A stretch of DNA of 54,638 nt from an uncultured Oscillospiraceae bacterium (GTDB taxonomy: Bacteria > Bacillota > Clostridia > Oscillospirales > Oscillospiraceae): the NCBI GenBank assembly GCA_944385765.1, contig CALWYL010000007.1, positions 1-54,638 of the forward strand, read 5' to 3'. How positions within the stretch are numbered: position 1 is the first letter of the stretch; every line of letters begins with the position of its first letter. Below the pieces are notes generated by a model. That model had not been told where the DNA came from and searched no databases. It saw only the letters and a list, made by a program, of their open reading frames with translations. Positions 8,507 through 16,072 of this stretch are shown in pieces. The translations under genes and the position numbers were made by a program.

Positions 8507-10012
8507 TTATAGATCCAAAACTGCCTCTATCTTTCGATCCATTTTATCTTTCTTTGTCAGCATGGAAACAACTATGCAGGTCACAGTAGTAAAGCAAATC
8601 ACATACATATACCAGGGTAATCCTGCGGGCCATACAAAGCCAGAAATATTCAGTATCAAAGCAATAACATCCAATATGAATGCCGATAATGCTGCACAAA
8701 GCACCCCTGTCTTTGTTACTCCCTTCCACGACATACCTATAACGAACACCGGCATGGTTATTGTCATTAGCATTCCCCAACCCAGGAACCCCAATACAAT
8801 GACCATTTCAGAATTTAGAGATGCCACGAGGATTCCTACTACCCCGAGAACAGCGATCGCAACTCGATAAGCAAAAATCTGCTTTCTCTCATCAAGCCTT
8901 ATGTTTATGCTACTGAGTACGTCTCTCGCCAACAGATTTGCCGAAGTTGAAAGATACATGCTGGCCGATGATATGATAGCTGCCATTACAGACGACACAA
9001 TAAGGACGTTCATCCCGAGGCCCAGATAGTCAGCGAGATGCCACACTGCTTCATCCGGTCTAGCCAACGGCTCAATCTTGCCCGTGGACACAAGATATAT
9101 TACACAGTAACCCAAAATTGTAGCAGCAAAACACGCTATCCCCTGCGAGATTCCAGAAACCAGCCCTGCGCGTGGAAGGTCTCTCGCCTCCTTGATGGCA
9201 TACATCCGAGTAAGTGTTGCCGGCTGGCAAACTACCCCGACAAATGAAAACAGGATCCACGTATTTGCCATTGCTCCAAGTGTGTCTGTACCAAATGCGT
9301 TGAGAAAACGTGGGCTGAAATTAGCTGTTATACCGTTATCTCCGGCAACAGTAGGATTTTCCGCGATGGCCTGCATAAGACCTTCAAATCCTCCGAATTC
9401 GAAAAAGAAGAGGAAGCACAGCACCAGCCCTACTATTACGATAATTAATCCCTGGAATGCCTGAGATAGTATTCCTCCCGCTTCTCCACCAATTAGCACA
9501 TAAAGTATAACCACTCCGAAGACGACACTCGACGTGAGAAGCGGCGGCCAACCAAACAAATAGCTGAACAGCGTAGCGGCTGCAGCTATTTGTGTTATTA
9601 AGTAAGCGAAACATCCAACAAACAAAACTGCTGAGGAAAAGAATTTTATGGTGTGGTTTCTTCCATAGCGCAAATCAATTATGTCCCCGAGAGAAGACAC
9701 CTCCCCTATTTCAGCCATTGCTCGCATCTTTTTCCCAATAAAAATATAGGCCAAAGAAAAGCAACAACTCAGAAATGCAGAAAGTGAAAGCGAGTTGCCT
9801 TGCAGATATATAGTAGAGACTCCACCAACCATAATCATCCCACTAACCATGGCTGCTGTTGATGATAGGCCTGTAACCAGCGGGCCAAACAATTTTGTGC
9901 TGCCAAGCAAAGACTGTACTGAGGTATTTTTCTTAGTTGTGACGCCAATTACGAATGAGATCGCCATTAAAACAAAGATACTCGCCACAACAATAATGTT
10001 TTTTTCAATCAC
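8507..10012 (-). CDS. Sodium/solute symporter family (SSS) transporter
   Basis: 501 residues with about 13 hydrophobic segments, as for the SSS family (2.A.21). Features include GLSSTAAMVSGMIMVGG near the N-terminus, FQGLIIVIVGLVLCF in the middle and SSASMYLSTSANLLARD at residues about 340-356. It should import an organic anion or similar solute with Na+. GTG 10012 is the start, preceded by a GAGAGGGGGCC ribosome site. It lies 18 bases after a small membrane protein, an arrangement also seen for two-part symporters. A carboxylate substrate feeding the adjacent CoA-transferase pathway is inferred from context. Confidence 0.88.
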   Translation of the reverse strand: MIEKNIIVVASIFVLMAISFVIGVTTKKNTSVQSLLGSTKLFGPLVTGLSSTAAMVSGMIMVGGVSTIYLQGNSLSLSAFLSCCFSLAYIFIGKKMRAMAEIGEVSSLGDIIDLRYGRNHTIKFFSSAVLFVGCFAYLITQIAAAATLFSYLFGWPPLLTSSVVFGVVILYVLIGGEAGGILSQAFQGLIIVIVGLVLCFLFFFEFGGFEGLMQAIAENPTVAGDNGITANFSPRFLNAFGTDTLGAMANTWILFSFVGVVCQPATLTRMYAIKEARDLPRAGLVSGISQGIACFAATILGYCVIYLVSTGKIEPLARPDEAVWHLADYLGLGMNVLIVSSVMAAIISSASMYLSTSANLLARDVLSSINIRLDERKQIFAYRVAIAVLGVVGILVASLNSEMVIVLGFLGWGMLMTITMPVFVIGMSWKGVTKTGVLCAALSAFILDVIALILNISGFVWPAGLPWYMYVICFTTVTCIVVSMLTKKDKMDRKIEAVLDL

Positions 10013-10030
10013 AACTAGGCCCCCTCTCTG

Positions 10031-10462
10031 TCAAGAATTGGCGATTTTAAGAAATTCATCCCAGTCATCTTCTGAGAGCCATACATCGCGATTTTTAACA
10101 AGACCATATGAAATTGTCACGATTCCCGCAATCCAATAGAACGCAAGTTCAAAAAAAAGCGAAGGATGCATGCCAAAAATCAGAAACGATGGTATCGAAT
10201 CTCCAAATTTGAACGCATAATACTGCATCCCTATAATGCCTATTACAAATGTTATGAACCATCCCAGGAATGGTAACCAAATAAGTTTTCTTCTAATTTC
10301 TCCTTTGTGTATGAGCCCTAAAACGAAGTGTGCAGCAATTATAACTGCAGATACATACATAGCCGGAAATCCTCGTCCAAATAAAGTCATGACAATGACG
10401 GCAACCCACCCCAACGCGATAATCATAATCAGTTTATCTGCGGTTTTTGAAGAAACTTTCAT
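10031..10462 (-). CDS. Small integral membrane protein, probable symporter partner
   Basis: 143 residues with about four hydrophobic segments (LIMIIALGWVAVIVMTLF, FPAMYVSAVIIAAHFVLGLI, LPFLGWFITFVIGIIG, FELAFYWIAGIVTISYGLV) and an acidic cytoplasmic-looking tail (WLSEDDWDEFLKIA). I do not recognise the family with certainty. Small membrane proteins are known beside some SSS carriers (for example YhdT with PanF), and this one is first in a two-gene operon 18 bases ahead of an SSS gene. An accessory subunit role is inferred. AAGGAGG lies seven bases before ATG. Confidence 0.65.
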   Translation of the reverse strand: MKVSSKTADKLIMIIALGWVAVIVMTLFGRGFPAMYVSAVIIAAHFVLGLIHKGEIRRKLIWLPFLGWFITFVIGIIGMQYYAFKFGDSIPSFLIFGMHPSLFFELAFYWIAGIVTISYGLVKNRDVWLSEDDWDEFLKIANS

Positions 10463-10487
10463 CAGCTACCTCCTTACACTTTTCTCC

Positions 10488-10502
10488 CGTCTTTTAAAGA
10501 CG
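10488..10502. promoter_or_regulatory. 15-bp palindrome upstream of the symporter operon
   Basis: CGTCTTT-T-AAAGACG, a perfect 7-1-7 inverted repeat in the leader of the small membrane protein gene. Possible operator. Confidence 0.35.
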
Positions 10503-10511
10503 CCCGAATCC

Positions 10512-10530
10512 TTAGTTTATTTTAAACTAA
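10512..10530. promoter_or_regulatory. 19-bp palindrome upstream of the symporter operon
   Basis: TTAGTTTA-TTT-TAAACTAA, a perfect 8-3-8 inverted repeat about 50 bases before the first gene of the symporter operon. Probable operator; no clean sigma-70 hexamer pair could be fixed around it. Confidence 0.45.
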
Positions 10531-10691
10531 ATTATGAACAATTTCATTTGTGTTTCTTGTAAAAAATATCGACATTTTTTCAAGTTTTCTTGAATGCTGC
10601 TTTTAAAAATAATATTTTCAACATTAGAGAAACTATTGAAATTTTCACCAACATGTTGTACATGATCAATTGCATGGAGCGTCCACACAAT

Positions 10692-10727
10692 AAAAATCCC
10701 CGAGAGCCGAAACTCTCGGGGATTTTT
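10692..10727. terminator. Bidirectional terminator at the island/backbone junction
   Basis: Perfect 15-base arms AAAAATCCCCGAGAG / CTCTCGGGGATTTTT with a 6-base loop; A-run on one side and T-run on the other. It ends the XRE gene at 10751 (minus) and lies where base composition changes sharply. Confidence 0.85.
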
Positions 10728-10750
10728 CGCATTAACTCTGCGCCATTCCC

Positions 10751-11176
10751 TCAGAACAGCGTCTCCTCGTCCTCGGAAAAGAGCCTGTCGTTTATCTCAA
10801 ACAGGTCCTCGCCGTGCGCCAGGCCGTATATGATGATGGCGTCGCGCTTTATCCGCGGGTATAGCTGCGCCAGGCCGCTCAGCTTCAGCAGCTCCTGCGT
10901 CTCATCCAGCGTGGCCCCCAGCCCGCAGCAGAGGCAGATAAGCCGGTTGCGCGAGGGGTTGCGCCGCCCGGCGAAAATCTGGTGCAGGTATATCTCGCTC
11001 ATGCCCGAACGCCGGGCCAGAGCGGTCTTGGAGATGTTCTTCTGCCTGAACAGCCTGTCCAGCGCCTCTGCCACGCTCTCGCAGCTGAACTGCCCCCTGT
11101 TTCCCGAGAGGAACTGGTCCAAATCCATGGCTTCCAGCAGCTCGCGCTGCAGCTCATCCGTGCTTTTCTCTCTCAA
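10751..11176 (-). CDS. XRE-family helix-turn-helix regulator
   Basis: 141 residues. The helix-turn-helix is at about 47-105 (QKNISKTALARRSGMSEIYLHQIFAGRR reads as its core), followed by LDETQELLKLSGLAQLYPRIKRDAIIIYGL. The start is TTG 11176, with a GGTGGGA site five bases upstream. It is divergent from the kinase-like gene at 11287. Proteins of this layout often neighbour Ser/Thr kinase genes in Clostridia (recalled, not checked), so it may control or be controlled by that kinase. Confidence 0.75.
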   Translation of the reverse strand: MREKSTDELQRELLEAMDLDQFLSGNRGQFSCESVAEALDRLFRQKNISKTALARRSGMSEIYLHQIFAGRRNPSRNRLICLCCGLGATLDETQELLKLSGLAQLYPRIKRDAIIIYGLAHGEDLFEINDRLFSEDEETLF

Positions 11177-11190
11177 AACGTCCCACCGCC

Positions 11191-11220
11191 TTTACAAACA
11201 GGAGTGCCATAACGTATAAT
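11191..11220 (+). promoter_or_regulatory. Promoter of the kinase operon
   Basis: TTTACA (11191-11196), 18 bases, TATAAT (11215-11220), about 65 bases before the kinase ATG and immediately beside the divergent XRE start. Confidence 0.55.
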
Positions 11221-11286
11221 TATTTATGATTTTACCGTTTTCGGGGCGCAAAAACAATATGCGCACAGCATAGGGTGGCAAAAATA

Positions 11287-11994
11287 ATGGATGTCTACAC
11301 CGGCCTCATGGAGGCAATGAACAGCGAATACGAGTTGGTCCGGCGCCTCCGGGAGGGCGAGCGGGGGAGCGTCAGCGTAGTGCTCCACGCGCGCAGCGGC
11401 AGGCGGTACATACTGCGCCTCTTCCCCGGCTGCGGCGACGGCTGCCGCAGGCTGCTCTCGCTCTCCTGCCCCCACCTGCCGCTGATTTACGAGGTCTGCG
11501 AGCACGGCGGCAGCACCGCCGTGCTGGAGGAGTACGTACAGGGCGACACGCTGTCCTATATCCTGGAGTGCGGCCCTCTGCCGGCGCGCGAGGCGAGGGA
11601 CATAGCCCTGCAGCTGTGCCGCGCGCTCTGGGCGCTGCACTCCGTGGGCGCCGTGCACCGGGACATCAAGCCGGGCAATGTAATCATGCGCGGCGACGAG
11701 GCCGTGCTGGTGGACTTTGACGCCCTGCGCGTGTACAAATGCGGGCAGGATGGCGACACCCGGGCGCTGGGCACGGTGGGCTACGCCGCCCCGGAGCAGT
11801 ACGGCATCTGCCAGTCCGACCCGAGGTCCGACATATACTCCCTCGGCGTGCTGCTCAACGTGATGCTCACCGGCCGGCACCCCTCGCAGGCTCCGGCGGG
11901 AGGCTCTCTGGGCCGGGTGGTGCAGCGCTGCACCATGACCAACCCCCGAAAGCGCTACAGAGACGTGCTGCGCCTGATGGAGGCGCTGTCGTGA
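11287..11994 (+). CDS. Ser/Thr protein kinase-like protein with degenerate N-lobe
   Basis: 235 residues, shorter than the usual 260-280-residue catalytic domain. The catalytic loop is intact (HRDIKPGN, residues 124-131, Asp126 and Asn131), as are the activation-segment end (GTVGYAAPEQYG) and SDIYSLGVLL. However, the beta-3 lysine is replaced (YILRLF, Arg44), the alpha-C helix and its Glu seem missing, and DFG reads DFD (143-145). It may be a pseudokinase or use altered ATP binding. No sensor or membrane domain. ATG 11287 is preferred over GTG 11275 because AGGGTGG lies eight bases ahead. The next gene follows after 15 bases. Confidence 0.85.
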   Translation: MDVYTGLMEAMNSEYELVRRLREGERGSVSVVLHARSGRRYILRLFPGCGDGCRRLLSLSCPHLPLIYEVCEHGGSTAVLEEYVQGDTLSYILECGPLPAREARDIALQLCRALWALHSVGAVHRDIKPGNVIMRGDEAVLVDFDALRVYKCGQDGDTRALGTVGYAAPEQYGICQSDPRSDIYSLGVLLNVMLTGRHPSQAPAGGSLGRVVQRCTMTNPRKRYRDVLRLMEALS

Positions 11995-12009
11995 CAGGAG
12001 GTAGACTGT

Positions 12010-13269
12010 ATGTCCAAAAAATGCGTAAACTGCGGCGCAGAGCTGCCCGGGGGGGCGGCCTTCTGTCCGCACTGCGAGGCCTCGCAGATAGAGCGGCGCC
12101 CCGTGCGCCCGCCCCGCCCCTGGCGCAAGCGGGCCGCCGCGGCCGCGGCCGCCCTGCTGCTTCTGGCCGCCCTCGCGGCGGCCGCGCTCTGGCTCGTCCC
12201 CGGCAGGGGGCATCAGCCCGCGGCCTACACCGGCGGCGCGGAGCTCATATACCCCGGCGAGGACGGGGAGTACCGACTGTTCCTCTGCTTTGACTGGCCC
12301 TGTATCGAGGACGGCATATCCCAGGACCTGGCGGTGGTGGAGCTGGCCGCCGACAGCGAGCTCTTCAAGCCCTCGCTGTTCTCCGCCCAATTCGCGGACA
12401 GCGGGGAGGATGCCCGCGAGGAGTTTTGCTCCCTGCTGGAGAGCTGCACGGTGGAGGCCCTGCCCCTGGGCGGCGGCGAGCCCATGGAGGCCGCTCCCCC
12501 CGCCTGGGATGAGGCCTTCCCCCAGGCCGCGCTGGCATCCGGCGTCACCTTCCACGGCGGCTGCGGGGACAACGAGGTGCGCTGGACCCTGGAGATGAAA
12601 AACGGCGACGTCCTCACGCTCAGCCACACCGTCAGCAGCGTCCTCCTCCGCGAGGTGGTGTACACCCCGGAGGACGCGCCCATGGACACGCTGTCCGAGC
12701 TCAGCGACCTGCTCCGGCACATAGAGTCGGAGGTGGACGGCGGCGCGGTGGTCAGCCTCTATCTGCCGCCCGTGACCTATTCGGGCGGCCTGGAGCTCAG
12801 CGGACGCGCCGTAAACCTCTACGGCGGCACGGACGGCGAGCGCCGCACCACCTTCACCGGCACCCTCACCATCGCCTCCGAGAGCCCCCAGCCCTGCACC
12901 GTCGAGGGCATAGCCTTCGCCGGCAGCGGCGGGAGCGGCCTCAGCGCCACGGCCTCCGCCTTTGTCACCGGCTGCGAGTTCTCCGGCTGGGACGTGGGGG
13001 CGGAGTCTCTGGAGGGCTCCTGGCTGATTGTCAGCGGCTGCGCGTTCAGCGCGAACGGCGTGGGGCTGCTCTTTGACTCCCTCCACTCCCGCTACAGCTC
13101 CGACGTCTGCCCCGGCAACAGCTTCACGGATAACGGCGTGGGGCTGCGCGTCGTCTCCCTGCCCGGCAGCGGCGGCTTTGCCCTGGATAACTGCCTCTTC
13201 TCGGGCAATGGCACCGACATAGAGGCCCCGGAGGGTCTGCTGGACAGCTCCGGCGCGCGCTTTGAGTGA
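12010..13269 (+). CDS. Zinc-ribbon, single-pass membrane protein with beta-helix-like extracellular domain
   Basis: 419 residues. The N-terminal zinc ribbon is CVNCG...CPHC (residues 5-22), followed by an Arg-rich stretch and one membrane span (about 44-64). The remainder is extracytoplasmic. Residues about 245-410 repeat short strands with Gly/Asn/Cys turns (FAGSGGSGLSA, CEFSGWDVGAE, CAFSANGVGLL, NSFTDNGVGLR, CLFSGNGTDIE), typical of right-handed parallel beta-helix coils. The middle domain (about 80-220) is unrecognised. AGGAGG lies eight bases before ATG. Coupled to the kinase-like gene, so it may be its signalling partner or target. No enzyme active site recognised. Confidence 0.7.
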   Translation: MSKKCVNCGAELPGGAAFCPHCEASQIERRPVRPPRPWRKRAAAAAAALLLLAALAAAALWLVPGRGHQPAAYTGGAELIYPGEDGEYRLFLCFDWPCIEDGISQDLAVVELAADSELFKPSLFSAQFADSGEDAREEFCSLLESCTVEALPLGGGEPMEAAPPAWDEAFPQAALASGVTFHGGCGDNEVRWTLEMKNGDVLTLSHTVSSVLLREVVYTPEDAPMDTLSELSDLLRHIESEVDGGAVVSLYLPPVTYSGGLELSGRAVNLYGGTDGERRTTFTGTLTIASESPQPCTVEGIAFAGSGGSGLSATASAFVTGCEFSGWDVGAESLEGSWLIVSGCAFSANGVGLLFDSLHSRYSSDVCPGNSFTDNGVGLRVVSLPGSGGFALDNCLFSGNGTDIEAPEGLLDSSGARFE

Positions 13270-13312
13270 GCCGTCCGGCGGAGATTTCTCCGCGCACTAT
13301 GCAGCCAGCTTA

Positions 13313-13341
13313 TTGCCCGCGGGCCCGTTTTACTGTATTAT
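13313..13341 (+). promoter_or_regulatory. Promoter of the secreted beta-helix / SLH genes
   Basis: TTGCCC (13313-13318), 17 bases, TATTAT (13336-13341), 56 bases before the ATG at 13398 in an otherwise empty 128-base gap. Confidence 0.5.
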
Positions 13342-13397
13342 GTGCTCAAGGCCCGCCGCCCGGCTGGCCTTTCACTTACAGCGATGGAGGTATGGCA

Positions 13398-14933
13398 ATG
13401 GCAAAAAAGATGTTGGCCCTGGCCCTCGCGGCAGCGCTCTGCTGCGCCCTGTTCGCGGTGCCGGCCTCGGCGGTTATCCCCCCTCCCGGCGCGGAGGAGA
13501 CGGCCGCGCCCAACGTGTGCAGCTTCGAATACGGCGGCAGGAGCTATTCCCTGGTCCTGGGCATGTACACGGTGCAGACGGACAAGGTGGATACCGACTC
13601 CGGCTCCGTCTGGCCGGTAGATGTGGGCGCGCTGGACGGCTCGGAGTGCCCCTACCCCTACGGCACCTTTGCCGTCACCATATTTGAAAATCTGTCCCAG
13701 CCCGACCAGGCGGAGGTCCCCGCGGCGCTGAGGGACGAGCTCATAGAGTCCGTCGCCTTCAGCTCGACGGGCGACGAGCTGGGCTACATCTATAATATAG
13801 CCGCCTCCCAATCCGGAGGCCGCTGGTGCGCCCAGCCCTATCTGCGCAGTGTGCGCGGCGGCAGCGCGGACCTCACCGCCACGGTGCATCTCGCCGAGGG
13901 CTGCTCTGTGCGCAGCGCCGATATTAAGTATTCCATCGGCCTCGACGTAATCCCCGGCGACGTGTTCATCGACTGCGCCGCGGCGGGCATAACCACCCAG
14001 GAGGCGCTGCAGGAGTTTCTCGACGAGGAGGCGCCCAGGTACGGCTCCGACGTGCTGGGCCTGTACCTCCGCCTGGCCCCGGCGGACTACGGCGACATAG
14101 TGTTCCGCGCCGCGGACATGCGGTGCGACGTGCTGCTCATGGGCGCCGTGGAGCAGGAGGGCGGCTACAGCCTGCCGCAGACCACGATGTCCTCCCTCAA
14201 GGTGGAGACGGCAGGGCTCAGCCTGGTCTCCGACGTGAAGTTCGAGAGCGACGGCGGCCGGCAGACCGCAATGGAGTTCTCCGCCGGCACCAACAACATG
14301 CTCCGCCTGGTCAGCCGCTGCTCCTTCTCCGGCTATCGGACGGCAGTCAGCGCCGCGGAGGGCGCCGGGCTGCCGGAGTGCAGCGGCTGCCTCTTCCTCG
14401 GCGGCAACGGCAACAGCGTCGGCCTCTCCATTGCCGCGGAGGGCGGGCTGAGCGTCTACGACTGCGCTTTTATAGGCTGCAGGACCGGGGTGGAGCTAAA
14501 AAACATGCCCGGCGGCTCCATAGCCTATGACTACCGCATCTATCACTGCGACTTTATCAACCACAACAGCGGCAACCGGGACATAGTCTCGGACCGCGAG
14601 GTCTACGCGGCCGGCAACTACCTGGACCACGCCTCCGACAAGAAGAACAGCTCCGAGCTGCGCTACCTCTCCCCCAGCGGCCTCGCCGACCACCTGATGT
14701 ACATCTTTGGCTACAGCGACGCCCCCGCCCCCGCGCCGGACTGGACGGAGAGCTATGTAGGCATAGGCCGGGAGGCTGATGGCGTGTTGCTGTCCCAGGA
14801 CGAGACCCTCTTCCCCCAGGGGCTGCTGCTCGACGGCGCGTCCTTCGAGCGCGGGAGCGCCCTCACCATCGGCGTCGCCGGCGAGGGCGGCTCAGTCATC
14901 GGCACCTGGATATTTGACGGAGAGGAGGGCTGA
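13398..14933 (+). CDS. Secreted beta-helix-like surface protein
   Basis: 511 residues with a Sec signal peptide (MAKKMLALALAAALCCALF, cleavage likely after VPASA). ATG 13398 is chosen because GGAGG lies seven bases ahead; an ATG six bases upstream is too close. Residues about 240-400 show beta-helix-like coils (SDVKFESDGGR, SRCSFSGYRTA, SGCLFLGGNGN, YDCAFIGCRTG, YHCDFINHNSG), like the C-terminal domain of the preceding protein. No catalytic motif of pectinase families was recognised, so binding or a structural role at the cell surface is likelier. The stop is two bases before the SLH-protein start. Confidence 0.65.
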   Translation: MAKKMLALALAAALCCALFAVPASAVIPPPGAEETAAPNVCSFEYGGRSYSLVLGMYTVQTDKVDTDSGSVWPVDVGALDGSECPYPYGTFAVTIFENLSQPDQAEVPAALRDELIESVAFSSTGDELGYIYNIAASQSGGRWCAQPYLRSVRGGSADLTATVHLAEGCSVRSADIKYSIGLDVIPGDVFIDCAAAGITTQEALQEFLDEEAPRYGSDVLGLYLRLAPADYGDIVFRAADMRCDVLLMGAVEQEGGYSLPQTTMSSLKVETAGLSLVSDVKFESDGGRQTAMEFSAGTNNMLRLVSRCSFSGYRTAVSAAEGAGLPECSGCLFLGGNGNSVGLSIAAEGGLSVYDCAFIGCRTGVELKNMPGGSIAYDYRIYHCDFINHNSGNRDIVSDREVYAAGNYLDHASDKKNSSELRYLSPSGLADHLMYIFGYSDAPAPAPDWTESYVGIGREADGVLLSQDETLFPQGLLLDGASFERGSALTIGVAGEGGSVIGTWIFDGEEG

Positions 14934-14935
14934 AG

Positions 14936-16012
14936 ATGAGGAGAACGCTGTTTTGCCTGTTCCTCTCCCTCGCCGTCTGCCTCGCCTGCGCCTCCGGCGC
15001 GCTGGCGGGTGACTACTTCAACGCCGGTATATCCGTGGAGGAGGCCGCAGGCGGCGCCCTGGTGGTGACCATAGAGGACAGCCCCGTGCTGCGCGAGGAA
15101 AAGCCCCGGCTGCGCCTGGGCTTTGACGGGCAGTCCGCCTCGGTGCTGCACGGCGGGCGCGTCTCCCCCGCCGCGCTGTCGGAGGGCGGCGCCGAGTTCG
15201 AGGTCGCCGAGGGCGGGGCATACATACTGGCGCCGGGCGAGTACACCTCCGAGCTGACGGCCGAGCCCGGCTGCACCTCCGAGGGGAAATACACCTACAC
15301 CAGCGCCGACGGCTCCCTGCGCTACACGGAGGCCATACCCGCCCTGGGTCACGACTTCAGCGACACCCGCCTTCCCACCTGCGCCAACTGCGATGAGCCC
15401 AATCCCAACTACAGGCCCTATGTCCCTCCCGCGGCTTCCCAGCCGGAGGGTGGAGAGGAAGACGGGCCTGAGCCCGGAGACCCCGCCGAATTCACAGACG
15501 TGCCCGAGGGGGCCTACTACGCAGAGGCCGTGCGCTGGGCGGCGGAGGGCGGCGTCACCGGCGGCACCGCGCCCGGCGTGTTCTCCCCGGACCTGACCTG
15601 CACCCGCGCGCAGGTCGTCGCCTTTCTCTACCGCGCCGCCGGCTGCCCCGAGGTCTCCGCCGGCTCTCAGAACTTCACAGACGTCACCCCCGGCGCGTAC
15701 TATGAGGACGCCGTGCGCTGGGCCCTGGAATTGGGCGTAGCCTCCGGCGTCGCCGAGGGCGTGTTCGGCCCGGATGAGCCGGTCAGCCGCGCCCAGGTCG
15801 TCACCTTCCTCCACCGCCTGGCCGGCTCCCCCAGCCCCTCCGGTTCCGGCGGCTTTGCCGACGTGCCCCCTGGCGCCTACTACGCCGACGCCGCCCTCTG
15901 GGCGGCCGGGGAGGGCATAGCCCAGGGCTACGGCGACGGCTGCTTCCACCCCGAGGCGGGCTGCACCCGCGCCCAGGTCGTCACCCTACTCTACAGATAT
16001 TTCACCGCCTGA
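14936..16012 (+). CDS. Secreted protein with three SLH domains
   Basis: 358 residues. Signal peptide at 1-25 (ends ASGALAGD). The N-terminal part (about 25-130) is unrecognised; a short CANC motif follows. Three SLH repeats end the protein: FTDVPEGAYYAEAVRWA, FTDVTPGAYYEDAVRWAL and FADVPPGAYYADAALWA, each followed by a TRAQVV or SRAQVV helix. SLH triplets bind pyruvylated secondary wall polysaccharide (known). The CsaB domain that would add that pyruvate is encoded at 17073-19295. Probably operonic with the beta-helix gene, which it could help anchor. Confidence 0.9.
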   Translation: MRRTLFCLFLSLAVCLACASGALAGDYFNAGISVEEAAGGALVVTIEDSPVLREEKPRLRLGFDGQSASVLHGGRVSPAALSEGGAEFEVAEGGAYILAPGEYTSELTAEPGCTSEGKYTYTSADGSLRYTEAIPALGHDFSDTRLPTCANCDEPNPNYRPYVPPAASQPEGGEEDGPEPGDPAEFTDVPEGAYYAEAVRWAAEGGVTGGTAPGVFSPDLTCTRAQVVAFLYRAAGCPEVSAGSQNFTDVTPGAYYEDAVRWALELGVASGVAEGVFGPDEPVSRAQVVTFLHRLAGSPSPSGSGGFADVPPGAYYADAALWAAGEGIAQGYGDGCFHPEAGCTRAQVVTLLYRYFTA

Positions 16013-16018
16013 GGCGCG

Positions 16019-16055
16019 CAAAAAAACACAGAAGGGGGCCGCCGTGGGCGGCCCT
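16019..16055 (-). terminator. Terminator of the GH25 gene
   Basis: GC-rich stem GGGCCGCC/GGCGGCCC (16036-16054). On the minus strand it is followed shortly by a run of seven T at the 16020s. It lies between convergent SLH and GH25 genes. Confidence 0.6.
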
Positions 16056-16072
16056 CTTCCCGTCTACTTGTT

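Noticed and set aside
11224..13086. A 620-codon open frame on the minus strand across the kinase and zinc-ribbon genes
   Set aside because: It is antisense to two genes with clear motifs and good ribosome sites. Long open antisense frames are expected in very GC-rich DNA, and its translation is low-complexity Gly/Ala/Val/His.
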